A stretch of 11,992 nt of DNA from Euryarchaeota archaeon UBA62 (GCA_002502095.1 DAPJ01000032.1:8680-20671); one strand, 5' to 3'; positions 1 through 6,467 are shown, counted from the first letter of the stretch. Notes: a model not told the origin generated them from the sequence alone. Made by a program: numbers and translations.

Positions 1-546
1 ATACTATGTGCATCAGCTATGGTTTCAGTAATTGTTGATGGCAGCGGTTCTGAGGAGCAGAATCCTAACTTCAGGTTCGGTCAAGGTGATGTAGCCATTG
101 ACACAGTAGAGGTCCACAGTCTGAGTCATCCGGTGATTGTAGAGATAATCAATGTCGGCGAATACCCGGTGTATGTCGCAATAGTGGACCGTGATCACGT
201 CATACCCCATGTCGACAGAGGGGACGTCGATTGGTCGGGAATAGTAGCAGGCTCAGCCCTGAACCCTGACTTCAGTGCCGAGACTCTTGGCCCAGGCGAG
301 TCATGGACAACCGAGGTCTCGACCTCATCACTCTCGGATGTCCATCTGGTACTGGCCAAACTTGCAGGAACGGAGCAAGGAGAAGGAGAGGTGAGAATCA
401 CGATGGAGTACTTCGATGACGAACTGTTGTGGTCAGCTGTACTGGTGTCCCTCCCGGCATTTTTCATAACGGGGCTTGTGGCGGCAATGGCCACTAGGGA
501 CTTAGACTACATTATAGGCGAAGATTCCGCCCATGTAGACTCCTGA
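1..546 (+). CDS. 3' part of an exported, membrane-anchored protein of unknown function (5' end outside window)
   Basis: The reading frame is open from base 1, so the ATG at 19 is probably internal. The codons before it (I-L-C-A-S-A) continue a hydrophobic stretch that looks like the end of a signal peptide or N-terminal membrane helix. Counting from that ATG, residues 8-133 are hydrophilic, acidic and rich in short alternating strands, with a segment around 88-105 (LGPGESWTTEVS) typical of beta-sandwich domains. Residues about 135-157 form a membrane helix, followed by a short acidic tail. The inferred topology is an extracytoplasmic beta domain held by a C-terminal helix. I do not recognise the family. 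Its last 45 bases overlap, tail to tail, the end of the minus-strand gene at 502-930. Coding status is likely; function is unknown. Confidence 0.72.
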   Translation: MLCASAMVSVIVDGSGSEEQNPNFRFGQGDVAIDTVEVHSLSHPVIVEIINVGEYPVYVAIVDRDHVIPHVDRGDVDWSGIVAGSALNPDFSAETLGPGESWTTEVSTSSLSDVHLVLAKLAGTEQGEGEVRITMEYFDDELLWSAVLVSLPAFFITGLVAAMATRDLDYIIGEDSAHVDS

Positions 547-930
547 AGCGGCGCCGAGGCCTATCCAGAAACCTATTCTGAAGGCCGGATAGCTTTTCCT
601 CCAAACGAAGATTGACTCTCTGACCCAGACAAGTATAACCGGGACGAACCATACGAAAAATAATAACTGACCAATCAGAGAAACCAGTAGCGAAACCAGA
701 GACCCTGAAAACATCTCAAGCTTCGACTCGATGCTGCTTTGGAGTAGGCATATCGCCATACAGGCCATCGTTGCCATCGCGAACGGAGCGAACAGTGAGA
801 ACTTCGATTCAGTGGTGAGATATTGGGACTCCAACAAGTACGGAACGCAACCAGCTACGAAACCCATCATACTGGGCATAGCTACTGGCCAGAGAGGCGG
901 TTGTTCCCACTTCACATGCCTCCGTTGCAT
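502..930 (-). CDS. Small multi-pass membrane protein of unknown function
   Basis: The 142-residue protein is strongly hydrophobic, with about four membrane segments: one near the N-terminus (PSMMGFVAGCVPYLL), one at FAPFAMATMACMAICLL, a long one or tight pair around SLLVSLIGQLLFFVWFVPVILVW, and a C-terminal glycine-rich one (FRIGFWIGLGAASGVYMGG). The frame can be extended to a TTG at 990, giving 162 residues with a very basic N-terminus. I prefer the ATG at 930 because it leaves 65 bases for divergent promoters and has an AT-rich box about 25 bases upstream (951-957). It is divergent from the dioxygenase operon and overlaps the preceding gene by 45 bases at the 3' ends. No motif identifies a family; the hydrophobic pattern is the main evidence that it is real. 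Confidence 0.62.
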   Translation of the reverse strand: MQRRHVKWEQPPLWPVAMPSMMGFVAGCVPYLLESQYLTTESKFSLFAPFAMATMACMAICLLQSSIESKLEMFSGSLVSLLVSLIGQLLFFVWFVPVILVWVRESIFVWRKSYPAFRIGFWIGLGAASGVYMGGIFAYNVV

Positions 931-950
931 CACACACCAATGAAGTCTGG

Positions 951-957
951 TATTTCT
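951..957 (-). promoter_or_regulatory. Weak TATA-like box for the minus-strand membrane protein
   Basis: On the minus strand this reads GAGAAATAC-like sequence about 25 bases before the ATG at 930, the spacing expected for a leaderless archaeal transcript. The match is weak and rests mainly on position. Confidence 0.3.
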
Positions 958-970
958 CCGAAAGGTTTTC

Positions 971-978
971 TTTAGATT
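971..978 (+). promoter_or_regulatory. TATA-like box (TTTAGATT) of the dioxygenase operon
   Basis: TTTAGATT begins 25 bases before the ATG at 996 in an AT-rich stretch, with no Shine-Dalgarno sequence between it and the start. This fits a leaderless archaeal promoter. A very similar TTTAGAAG box precedes both FKBP genes of this window at 29-30 bases, which strengthens the call. Confidence 0.5.
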
Positions 979-995
979 TCTTCCTCTCAACTAAC

Positions 996-1901
996 ATGCC
1001 CAAGGGGGAAATTGTACTGGGATGCCTCGCCCCACACCCGCCACATGTCGTATACGCAGAGAACCCTGATCAGAATGAGCCGGTTTCGGAGGGAGGATGG
1101 GAGACTCTCAGATGGGGCTATAACAGACTAGCTAGGAAGCTCAAGACCATAGATTACGACGCCCTAGTCATATTTACGCCCCACTGGCAGACCTACATCG
1201 GAACCCACTTCCTCGGCCTGCCCGAGTTCAAGTCAAAGTCCGTGGACCCAGTCTTCCCGAATATCTTCAGGTACAACTACGACATCAAAGTAGACGTGGA
1301 GCTTTCGGAGATCATGCGTGAGAAGGCATCTGAGCACGGAATAATCACCAAGATGATGCGGAATCAAGATTTCAGAGTTGACTACGGCACTATCACATCC
1401 TGCCACATGCTTAACCCGGATTGGGACAAGCCAATAGTCACAATCAGCAGTAACCGAAACGCCCACTACTATTCTGCCGAGGTGATGAATGAGCAAGCAG
1501 CAGCACTCGGTAGGGCATGTGCAGAGGCAATCGAGGAGAGTGGCAAGAAGGTAGTTCTAATCAGTAGCCACAGCCTTTCACACAGACACTTCGTCACGGA
1601 ATCACCATTGCCAGAGGACATGAGTAGGGAGCACATATACAACCACAGCCAGTATGTCTGGGACATGAAGCTAGTGGACCTGATGAGAGAGGGGAAGATG
1701 AGGGAGCTCATTGACATCCTCCCTGAGTTCACTGAGCAGACAATCGCTGAGACTGAGGCAGGTGGCCTAACGTGGATGATGTCGGCTATGGGATTCCCAC
1801 AGTACTCAGCAGAGATCTACGGCTACCAGTCAGTGATCGGGACAGGAAACCTAGTTGCGGCTTGGGACCCTAACGCCGTGACCCGTGAGATTGTACTCTG
1901 A
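996..1901 (+). CDS. amnB: Class III extradiol dioxygenase, catalytic (beta) subunit, 2-aminophenol 1,6-dioxygenase-like
   Basis: This 301-residue protein is a LigB-type non-heme Fe(II) ring-cleavage dioxygenase. Its N-terminus (LGCLAPHPPHVVYAENP, then SEGGWETLRW) resembles the beta subunit of 2-aminophenol 1,6-dioxygenase, and its length fits that family. The expected iron ligands are visible: His14 (APHPPH), His63 (TPHW) and an acidic residue at Glu252 or Glu254. His192, His196 and His198 in SSHSLSHRHF can supply the catalytic base. The family opens aminophenol or catechol rings next to a hydroxyl group using O2. The gene is first in an operon: the degenerate partner subunit starts 9 bases after its stop and a 2-aminomuconate-deaminase-like gene follows. 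Family and metal site are clear. The substrate (2-aminophenol, a carboxylated aminophenol, or another phenol) is inferred from similarity and context. Confidence 0.9.
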   Translation: MPKGEIVLGCLAPHPPHVVYAENPDQNEPVSEGGWETLRWGYNRLARKLKTIDYDALVIFTPHWQTYIGTHFLGLPEFKSKSVDPVFPNIFRYNYDIKVDVELSEIMREKASEHGIITKMMRNQDFRVDYGTITSCHMLNPDWDKPIVTISSNRNAHYYSAEVMNEQAAALGRACAEAIEESGKKVVLISSHSLSHRHFVTESPLPEDMSREHIYNHSQYVWDMKLVDLMREGKMRELIDILPEFTEQTIAETEAGGLTWMMSAMGFPQYSAEIYGYQSVIGTGNLVAAWDPNAVTREIVL

Positions 1902-1907
1902 GGTGAT
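1900..1907 (+). promoter_or_regulatory. Shine-Dalgarno sequence GAGGTGAT deciding a TTG start
   Basis: GAGGTGAT overlaps the stop of the beta-subunit gene and lies just before the TTG at 1911. Upstream in that frame there is only a stop codon, and the first residues after the TTG belong to the family's N-terminus, so TTG is the most likely start. An SD here, but none before the first gene, fits a leaderless first gene with SD-led downstream genes. Confidence 0.6.
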
Positions 1908-1910
1908 TAT

Positions 1911-2834
1911 TTGGAAGAATCTGACATTCTGTTTGGAATCTACTGCCCGCCCCATCCCCAACCACTCCTCTCGCCTGAGGCCAGTGAAGGATATGCCAAG
2001 CTGAGGCAGGCATATGACACATGTAGGGAGAGGATTGAGAATAGCGATGCCGATTTGATAATCGTGTACTCCACCACGTGGCCAAGCATAATTGGTCATC
2101 AGATTCAAGCTCACCCCGAGCCCGAGTGGGTGCATGTGGACGACGACTTCCACTATCTGGGAAGCATGCCTTACAAGTTCAAGATGGATGTCGACTTTGC
2201 GGAGTGCCTAAGGGACTCCGCTAAGGAAAGGGGACTCCATTCCAGGACCATCGCATACGAGGGGTTCCCAATAGACACGGGATCAGTCGTAGCATTGAAG
2301 CTACTGAACCCAGATAACAGAATACCCGCCTGCATAGTCTCCAGCAACATGTACGCAAACAGGGCTGAGACGATAGTTCTGGGCAAGTCAATCAGGGACG
2401 CGCTGGCTAAGCAGGGGAAGAAGGCTATCGCGGTGGTGGTGTCAAGCCTTTCCAACAGGATGTTTACCGAGCATATCGATCCGACCGAGGATAGGATCCA
2501 CAGCCCCAAGGACGATGAGTGGAACCGCAAGATACTGGAGTTCTTCGCTGATGGCAGACTTGAGGACCTGAGCCAGCTCTCCAGGGAGATTCATGGTCAG
2601 ATAAGGGTCCAGAAGGTCGTCGCATACAAGCCAGCTTGGTGGATGGCGGCCACTATGGGGCAGCATAACAACTACCATGGAGAGGTGCTCGCTTACGAGG
2701 CACTCCATGGTTCGGGTGGGGCTGTGGTAACACTGACCCCCTCCTCCGGCTCATTCGGAGATAAGGAATTCGACGAGGACGACGTTGAGTACTATCATGG
2801 TGACAGGGACGTCTTGGACAAGGGGATGCTGTGA
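1911..2834 (+). CDS. amnA: Degenerate class III extradiol dioxygenase homologue, probable alpha (non-catalytic) subunit
   Basis: This 307-residue protein is homologous along its length to the preceding gene: YCPPHPQPLL against CLAPHPPHVV at the N-terminus, and matching central blocks (FKMDVDFAECLRDSA against IKVDVELSEIMREKA). The metal site is broken. The second iron histidine is replaced (STTWPS for TPHWQT), the catalytic-histidine block reads SSLSNRMF instead of SHSLSHRHF, and the C-terminal glutamate region (VVAYKPAWWM for TEAGGLTWM) lacks the acid. Only His15 remains. This matches the known alpha subunit of 2-aminophenol 1,6-dioxygenase, which pairs with the catalytic beta subunit in a heteromer. 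The last ~30 residues form an acidic tail. Start is TTG with a good SD. The stop overlaps the next start by one base (TGATG), implying translational coupling. Confidence 0.87.
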   Translation: MEESDILFGIYCPPHPQPLLSPEASEGYAKLRQAYDTCRERIENSDADLIIVYSTTWPSIIGHQIQAHPEPEWVHVDDDFHYLGSMPYKFKMDVDFAECLRDSAKERGLHSRTIAYEGFPIDTGSVVALKLLNPDNRIPACIVSSNMYANRAETIVLGKSIRDALAKQGKKAIAVVVSSLSNRMFTEHIDPTEDRIHSPKDDEWNRKILEFFADGRLEDLSQLSREIHGQIRVQKVVAYKPAWWMAATMGQHNNYHGEVLAYEALHGSGGAVVTLTPSSGSFGDKEFDEDDVEYYHGDRDVLDKGML

Positions 2835-3496
2835 TGAGCTCGGGAGAACCGGACGAAGAACAGCAGGGCTCAGCTTTCACTCACAGATTGGAGATGCTAA
2901 AGGAACTAGTTGAGGCCCCGGACGAGGCCATAGAGGCCCTATACAACTCATACGGCAAGTCGATGTTCACGAACGCTGGAGGGGCTGTCGGCGCTGCCGC
3001 GGGCGTGGCCGTCGGAGGCCCCGTCGGTGGAATAGTGGGAGGAGTAGTGGGAAAGAAAACGGCAGGAAAGATGACCAGTCAAGACGGTCCCTTCACTGCC
3101 GAGACAGGACCCTCCGCAATGGGCGCTTACCCTCACCTCAGGAGAGTCGGTAACCTAGTATTCGTCAGTGGCATGGGGCCAAGGTCCCCGGAGACCAACG
3201 AGATCCCTGGTGGGCCAGTGAGAGACGAATTAGGAAACCCCCTGGACTATGACATCACCGCGCAGGCTCACTCCGTGATCAACAACATCAGGTTGATACT
3301 GGAAGAGTACGGAACGGGTCTGGAGAATGTTGTCGATGTTCTTGTATTCCTAATTGACATGGACAGGGACTTCAAGGCCTACAATGAGGTATATGCCGAG
3401 CACTTCGGCGAAATAATGCCCTCTAGGACCACCGTCTCGATAAACGCCCTCCCATCTCCGATTGCGATAGAGATGAAGGTAATCGCGAAGGTGTAA
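2834..3496 (+). CDS. RidA/2-aminomuconate-deaminase-like protein with an N-terminal glycine-zipper extension
   Basis: Residues about 93-220 of this 220-residue protein form a RidA (YjgF/UK114) domain. The pattern AMGAYPHLRRVGNLVFVSG, MGPRSPETNEIPGG, YNEVYAEHFGE and PSRTTVSINALPSPIAIEMK is that of 2-aminomuconate deaminase (AmnD/NbaF type). The RidA active-site Arg (198) and the family's C-terminal Glu (213) are present, so enamine/imine hydrolysis is expected. Residues 1-90 are not part of the usual ~140-residue family: a charged helix (about 18-42) is followed by a glycine/alanine/valine zipper (about 48-74) that could insert in a membrane or drive oligomerisation. I chose the ATG at 2834, which overlaps the upstream stop as TGATG; a GTG at 2831 would add one residue. 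Purine-rich AAGGGG lies about 10 bases before it. It is third in the dioxygenase operon. Confidence 0.88.
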   Translation: MSSGEPDEEQQGSAFTHRLEMLKELVEAPDEAIEALYNSYGKSMFTNAGGAVGAAAGVAVGGPVGGIVGGVVGKKTAGKMTSQDGPFTAETGPSAMGAYPHLRRVGNLVFVSGMGPRSPETNEIPGGPVRDELGNPLDYDITAQAHSVINNIRLILEEYGTGLENVVDVLVFLIDMDRDFKAYNEVYAEHFGEIMPSRTTVSINALPSPIAIEMKVIAKV

Positions 3497-3503
3497 TACG
3501 CCC

Positions 3504-3510
3504 ATAAATT
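3504..3510 (+). promoter_or_regulatory. TATA-like box (ATAAATT) for the zinc-ribbon membrane protein
   Basis: ATAAATT lies 34 bases before the ATG at 3538 and just after the RidA stop, in the most AT-rich part of this short intergenic gap. No SD precedes the start. The spacing is a little long for a strictly leaderless mRNA. Confidence 0.42.
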
Positions 3511-3537
3511 GAAGCCCATGCTAGTTGTTCTCGATTT

Positions 3538-4338
3538 ATGGGCAAGCGGAATTGCGCAGTCGAGGGTTGCAACGCGCTCGAGTTCAGAATGACTGGAGTA
3601 TGCAATAGGCACCAAGGAATGATAGTCGAAGTTCCAGAGGGGGCTTTCGAGCCAGAACAACTGCAACCCGAGGAACAAACCCCTACTTACGAGCAATTCG
3701 AGTGCCCAAGAGGGTGCGGAACGATGTCATACGAAGAGACACAAGTCGGCTTCACAGACCTCTCTACGAAAATATCCTTGGGTATCATGGTGCTTGCCGG
3801 ATTTTACTTCGTAGGATCTTTCTTGGCATATGACTGGTCAAATTCTGCTCTGGCAACTAACGGCTATCCCCCTCATCCACATTTAGGACTTGTAGTTCTC
3901 TTGGGCGTCGCTTTCATTGTAAACGCCATTTATGGTATCATCCTCTCGAAAACTCACCATTGCGACTCATGTCGGGGAATAATGTTGGAAGAAAAGGAAA
4001 TGGCGTACATATTCGATGAACCGTCCTTAGTCAAGCTCAACTCCTTGATTGACGGCATGGCCCCATCCAGTAGCGATTTACAGTGCCCAATATGTGATGA
4101 GAAAATGGGAACTTTCTCTGTGCCCTACATTCCTCCAGATGATAACCGCCGCCGTCACAGGGCCCATAGTAGTGATGAAATTTTAGTTGGATTGGCATTG
4201 AATCTTGTTGTGTCCGCAGTGAAAGCAGCCATACCCAATGCCGAGGAAAAAATGGATCTGGACGCGTGTAGGGAATGCAGAGTTGTTTGGTTCGATGCCT
4301 CAGAGAGAAGCGAACTTGAGCAAGCCTCAATAAAATGA
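3538..4338 (+). CDS. Membrane protein with an N-terminal Cys/His finger and two interrupted TFIIB-type zinc ribbons
   Basis: The 266-residue protein begins with a possible zinc knuckle, C6-x4-C11-x10-C22-x2-H25. A first ribbon half, CPRGC (Cys56, Cys60), is separated from its likely partner HHCDSCRGIMLEEKEMAYI (Cys142, Cys145) by two membrane helices, about 78-98 and 115-137. A second ribbon, CPIC (Cys183, Cys186) and ACRECRVVWFDASERSELE (Cys244, Cys247), is interrupted by a basic stretch and a hydrophobic segment (about 213-233). The C-x2-C-x-x-x-W-x-D-x-x-E tail is typical of the zf-TFIIB family of bacterial and archaeal zinc ribbons. Pairing the halves is my inference. The helix pair would place both ribbons on the cytoplasmic side. 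Partner and function are unknown. Its stop (4336-4338) directly abuts the stop of the convergent lipoprotein gene. Confidence 0.78.
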   Translation: MGKRNCAVEGCNALEFRMTGVCNRHQGMIVEVPEGAFEPEQLQPEEQTPTYEQFECPRGCGTMSYEETQVGFTDLSTKISLGIMVLAGFYFVGSFLAYDWSNSALATNGYPPHPHLGLVVLLGVAFIVNAIYGIILSKTHHCDSCRGIMLEEKEMAYIFDEPSLVKLNSLIDGMAPSSSDLQCPICDEKMGTFSVPYIPPDDNRRRHRAHSSDEILVGLALNLVVSAVKAAIPNAEEKMDLDACRECRVVWFDASERSELEQASIK

Positions 4339-5382
4339 TCAGTCAGAGATTTCGAGACTCTCGACAGCCAAAGATGTGCACCAATCTGGGGAAACTATGG
4401 GATTGCACCGGCTTGGACTGCCCTCTGGGATCTCGATCCAGTAGTCCATGCCATCTACCGGGGCCGGATAGTCAGTGGCGATTGTATGCGCACCAGAGGA
4501 TAGTGCCGCCTCAAACCTTGACGTGTCGTTGTTGTCAGGCTCCGTACCTCCGCTGTCAGCCCTGGTCCTGACGATGAAACCATCTTCGACAAGTCGGGTA
4601 ATCTCCCCTCCATCCCCTATTGGGTCAGTGAGAGAGAAGACCGCCTCCTCACCTGGGTATTGCCCTTGAGAGGTGAACATAGGGAACATCCTCGCTCCGG
4701 CCAAACCGGGGTATTCTTCCAGGTAAAGGTCCCTCATTCCCCCGGTGGCCAGGAGAACGAACATTACCTTGCCCCGACTCTCTTCGAGCAGTGGCCATCC
4801 GTCATTCAAAATCGCATCAGTAAGGTTGGAACGCTCCCCTCTGACCTCATCGGGGGTGATTGATAGATTGAGGGGCCAGAACTCAGATATCTCGGATTCT
4901 ATTTCCTGCAGAATTCCAGTTAGCTCTACTGTTGTGGTGATTTCGGCAGCCTGCTCAGGCCAGTCCTTTGGCTCCACCCATATCATAATTGGGTGATGCT
5001 GGCTATTTTCAAGTGACCATTCCAGTAAGACTTCCAAGCAACTTTGGAAGGTAGGGCAAGTAGTCCCAGAGTCGTACTGGTTGTGATACACCCTCAGACC
5101 ATCCCTCACGTCCCACCATACATCGATCTCGAACTGCCTGACGCCTTGGTCGGACGCTTGGATGTCGAGATCGTCATGAGTGTACATGTATTCTCTGGTA
5201 GGTGAGAAAATTGGCTCCACGTGATACGAGTTGTGAGTCCCCTCCATTTGTATGTGGTTTATGCGAAGGGGCTCTTGTTCTGGTGAATCCTCGAATATTG
5301 ATGGAATGGCATCAGTACCCAGGCATCCGCTCAATACGGGGGAAATAACGAGGATTGTCGTGAGAATGGCCACCGACCTCAT
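4339..5382 (-). CDS. Lipoprotein with a calcium-dependent phosphoinositide phospholipase C-like (PI-PLC) domain
   Basis: The 347-residue protein starts with a lipoprotein signal: MRSVAILTTILVISPVLSGC, with lipobox LSGC and the lipidated Cys at residue 20. The mature part is a PI-PLC X-type domain. All six key residues of the calcium-dependent class can be placed: His50 and Asn51 (GTHNSY), Glu85 and Asp87 (FEIDVWW), His100 (VYHNQYD) and Glu137 (IWVEPKD). These are the two catalytic histidines and the Ca2+ ligands. The family cleaves phosphodiesters of inositol lipids; archaea can have inositol ether lipids, but the substrate here is inferred. Several Cys (near residues 109, 115 and 325-335) could form disulfides outside the cell. 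The frame extends upstream to a GTG at 5511, but the lipobox fixes the ATG at 5382. It follows the second FKBP gene by 43 bases and may be cotranscribed. Confidence 0.82.
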   Translation of the reverse strand: MRSVAILTTILVISPVLSGCLGTDAIPSIFEDSPEQEPLRINHIQMEGTHNSYHVEPIFSPTREYMYTHDDLDIQASDQGVRQFEIDVWWDVRDGLRVYHNQYDSGTTCPTFQSCLEVLLEWSLENSQHHPIMIWVEPKDWPEQAAEITTTVELTGILQEIESEISEFWPLNLSITPDEVRGERSNLTDAILNDGWPLLEESRGKVMFVLLATGGMRDLYLEEYPGLAGARMFPMFTSQGQYPGEEAVFSLTDPIGDGGEITRLVEDGFIVRTRADSGGTEPDNNDTSRFEAALSSGAHTIATDYPAPVDGMDYWIEIPEGSPSRCNPIVSPDWCTSLAVESLEISD

Positions 5383-5425
5383 CGTTAGGCCAGGTGGGCC
5401 ACACACAAAGAATGATTCGGACGAA

Positions 5426-5914
5426 CTACTGTTCGTTACCATTGGGGCCGCGTACCATCCCATCAGCCAACTCTTCGCTGGAGGCCTTCCTGACACTAAT
5501 GACCTCGACACTGAACTTGAGTGTCTTCCCGGCCATCTGATGATTGAAGTCTACGGTTACCGAGTCTCCCTCGATAGAGACGATGGTGAATTGGATTGGC
5601 CCCTGGTGACTCTGAGCTCCAAGCATCATCCCCTCTTCAATCTCCATTTCCTCAGGAAACTGGTCTCTTGGGATCTGCTGTACTGCTCCCTCATCTCTGT
5701 CTCCGTAGGCTCTGTCCGGAGTCAATGTGAAATCCCTCTTCTCCCCAACAGCGGCCCCTAGCATCTCCTGTTCGAAGCCCGGTATCATCTGCCCATGACC
5801 CACCAGGTAGGTAAGTGGCTCTCTGCCTTCGCTAGAGTCGAAGACTTCGCCATCTGGGAAGGTACCTGTGTAGTGGACAGATGCTACTGTATCCTGCTCA
5901 ATCTTGTCGGTCAT
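5426..5914 (-). CDS. FKBP-type peptidyl-prolyl cis-trans isomerase, SlyD-like (copy 2)
   Basis: This 162-residue protein has the FKBP fold signatures VASVHYTGTFPDGEVFDSS, PLTYLVGHGQMIPGFEQEMLG and GEKRDFTLTPDRAYG, followed by the SlyD-type insert-in-flap chaperone region (about 71-122) and the returning strand VDFNHQMAGKTLKFSVEV. It catalyses proline isomerisation and probably assists folding in the cytoplasm, since no signal peptide is present. It is about 73% identical, without gaps over 138 residues, to the neighbouring copy, so they are tandem duplicates. Its C-terminus (about 24 residues, acidic/Asn-rich) has no cysteines, unlike copy 1. A GTG at 5929 could add five residues. The ATG at 5914 is preferred because it aligns with the start of copy 1 and lies 29 bases after the shared TTTAGAAG box. 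Confidence 0.92.
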   Translation of the reverse strand: MTDKIEQDTVASVHYTGTFPDGEVFDSSEGREPLTYLVGHGQMIPGFEQEMLGAAVGEKRDFTLTPDRAYGDRDEGAVQQIPRDQFPEEMEIEEGMMLGAQSHQGPIQFTIVSIEGDSVTVDFNHQMAGKTLKFSVEVISVRKASSEELADGMVRGPNGNEQ

Positions 5915-5935
5915 GTGGTTGGCCACCACGCCTCA

Positions 5936-5945
5936 CTTCTAAATT
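5936..5945 (-). promoter_or_regulatory. TATA-like promoter box of FKBP copy 2 (AATTTAGAAG)
   Basis: The minus strand reads AATTTAGAAGTGAGG, with TTTAGAAG starting 29 bases before the ATG at 5914. The same block (CATTTAGAAGCGAGG) precedes FKBP copy 1 at nearly the same distance, so the promoter appears to have been duplicated and kept with the gene. Confidence 0.6.
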
Positions 5946-5965
5946 GTGGCTACAGTCGAGTAGAT

Positions 5966-5966
5966 T
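5966..5966. other. Junction of the FKBP tandem duplication (units 5426-5945 and 5966-6477)
   Basis: Each unit comprises a TTTAGAAG box, a ~20-base gap and an FKBP gene. The proteins align without gaps for 138 residues and then diverge at their C-termini, so the duplication is old enough for tails to differ but still clear at the promoter. Confidence 0.6.
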
Positions 5967-6445
5967 CAGTTGCACCCGCATCCAGGGCCACAGCCGTCAG
6001 CGTCCTTCTGGGCCGGCTCAGTGATATCAACTACCTCGACACTGAAATTAATCGTCATTCCGGCCATCTGGTGATTGAAGTCAACAGTGACCATATCATC
6101 ATCTACGGATGCTACGGAGAACTGCACGGGACCCTGGTCGCTCTGCGCTCCAAGTACCATTCCCACCTCAATTGCCATCCCCTCGGGAAACTGCTCTCTA
6201 GGAACTTGCTGAATGGCCGCCTCTGTCCTCTCCCCGTAGGCCCTGTCGGGCGTCAGAGTGAACTGCCTCTTCTCTCCAACCTCGGCCCCCAGCATCTCCT
6301 GCTCGAAACCCGTGATCATCTGCCCGTGGCCCACAAGGAATGTAAGAGGATCCTTTCCTTCGCTAGAGTCGAAAATCTTCCCATCATCGAATGTACCGGT
6401 GTAGTGGACGGAAACTATGCTATTCTGCTCAATCTTGCTGGCCAT
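5966..6445 (-). CDS. FKBP-type peptidyl-prolyl cis-trans isomerase, SlyD-like, with Cys-rich tail (copy 1)
   Basis: The 159-residue protein has FKBP motifs SVHYTGTFDDGKIFDSS, LVGHGQMITGFEQEMLG and FTLTPDRAYGE, then the SlyD-type flap insert and VDFNHQMAG. It ends in CGPGCGCN, three cysteines in the last seven or eight residues, recalling the metal-binding His/Cys tail of SlyD; metal binding is inferred. There is no signal peptide, so a cytoplasmic folding helper is likely. An in-frame ATG at 6451 would add two residues (MN). The ATG at 6445 gives the better alignment with copy 2 (MASKIEQ against MTDKIEQ) and lies 30 bases after the promoter box. Copy 2 begins 51 bases downstream with its own box. 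It is divergent from the permease gene. Confidence 0.92.
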   Translation of the reverse strand: MASKIEQNSIVSVHYTGTFDDGKIFDSSEGKDPLTFLVGHGQMITGFEQEMLGAEVGEKRQFTLTPDRAYGERTEAAIQQVPREQFPEGMAIEVGMVLGAQSDQGPVQFSVASVDDDMVTVDFNHQMAGMTINFSVEVVDITEPAQKDADGCGPGCGCN

Positions 6446-6467
6446 GTTCATTTCTCACATGCCCTCG

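Noticed and set aside
4335..4996. Several plus-strand frames of 64-83 codons
   Set aside because: They run antisense to the PI-PLC gene, have no recognisable features, and the minus-strand gene has a complete catalytic motif set.
5383..5511. 43-codon N-terminal extension of the PI-PLC lipoprotein
   Set aside because: It overlaps the FKBP copy 2 coding end and would bury the signal peptide. The lipobox requires the start at 5382.
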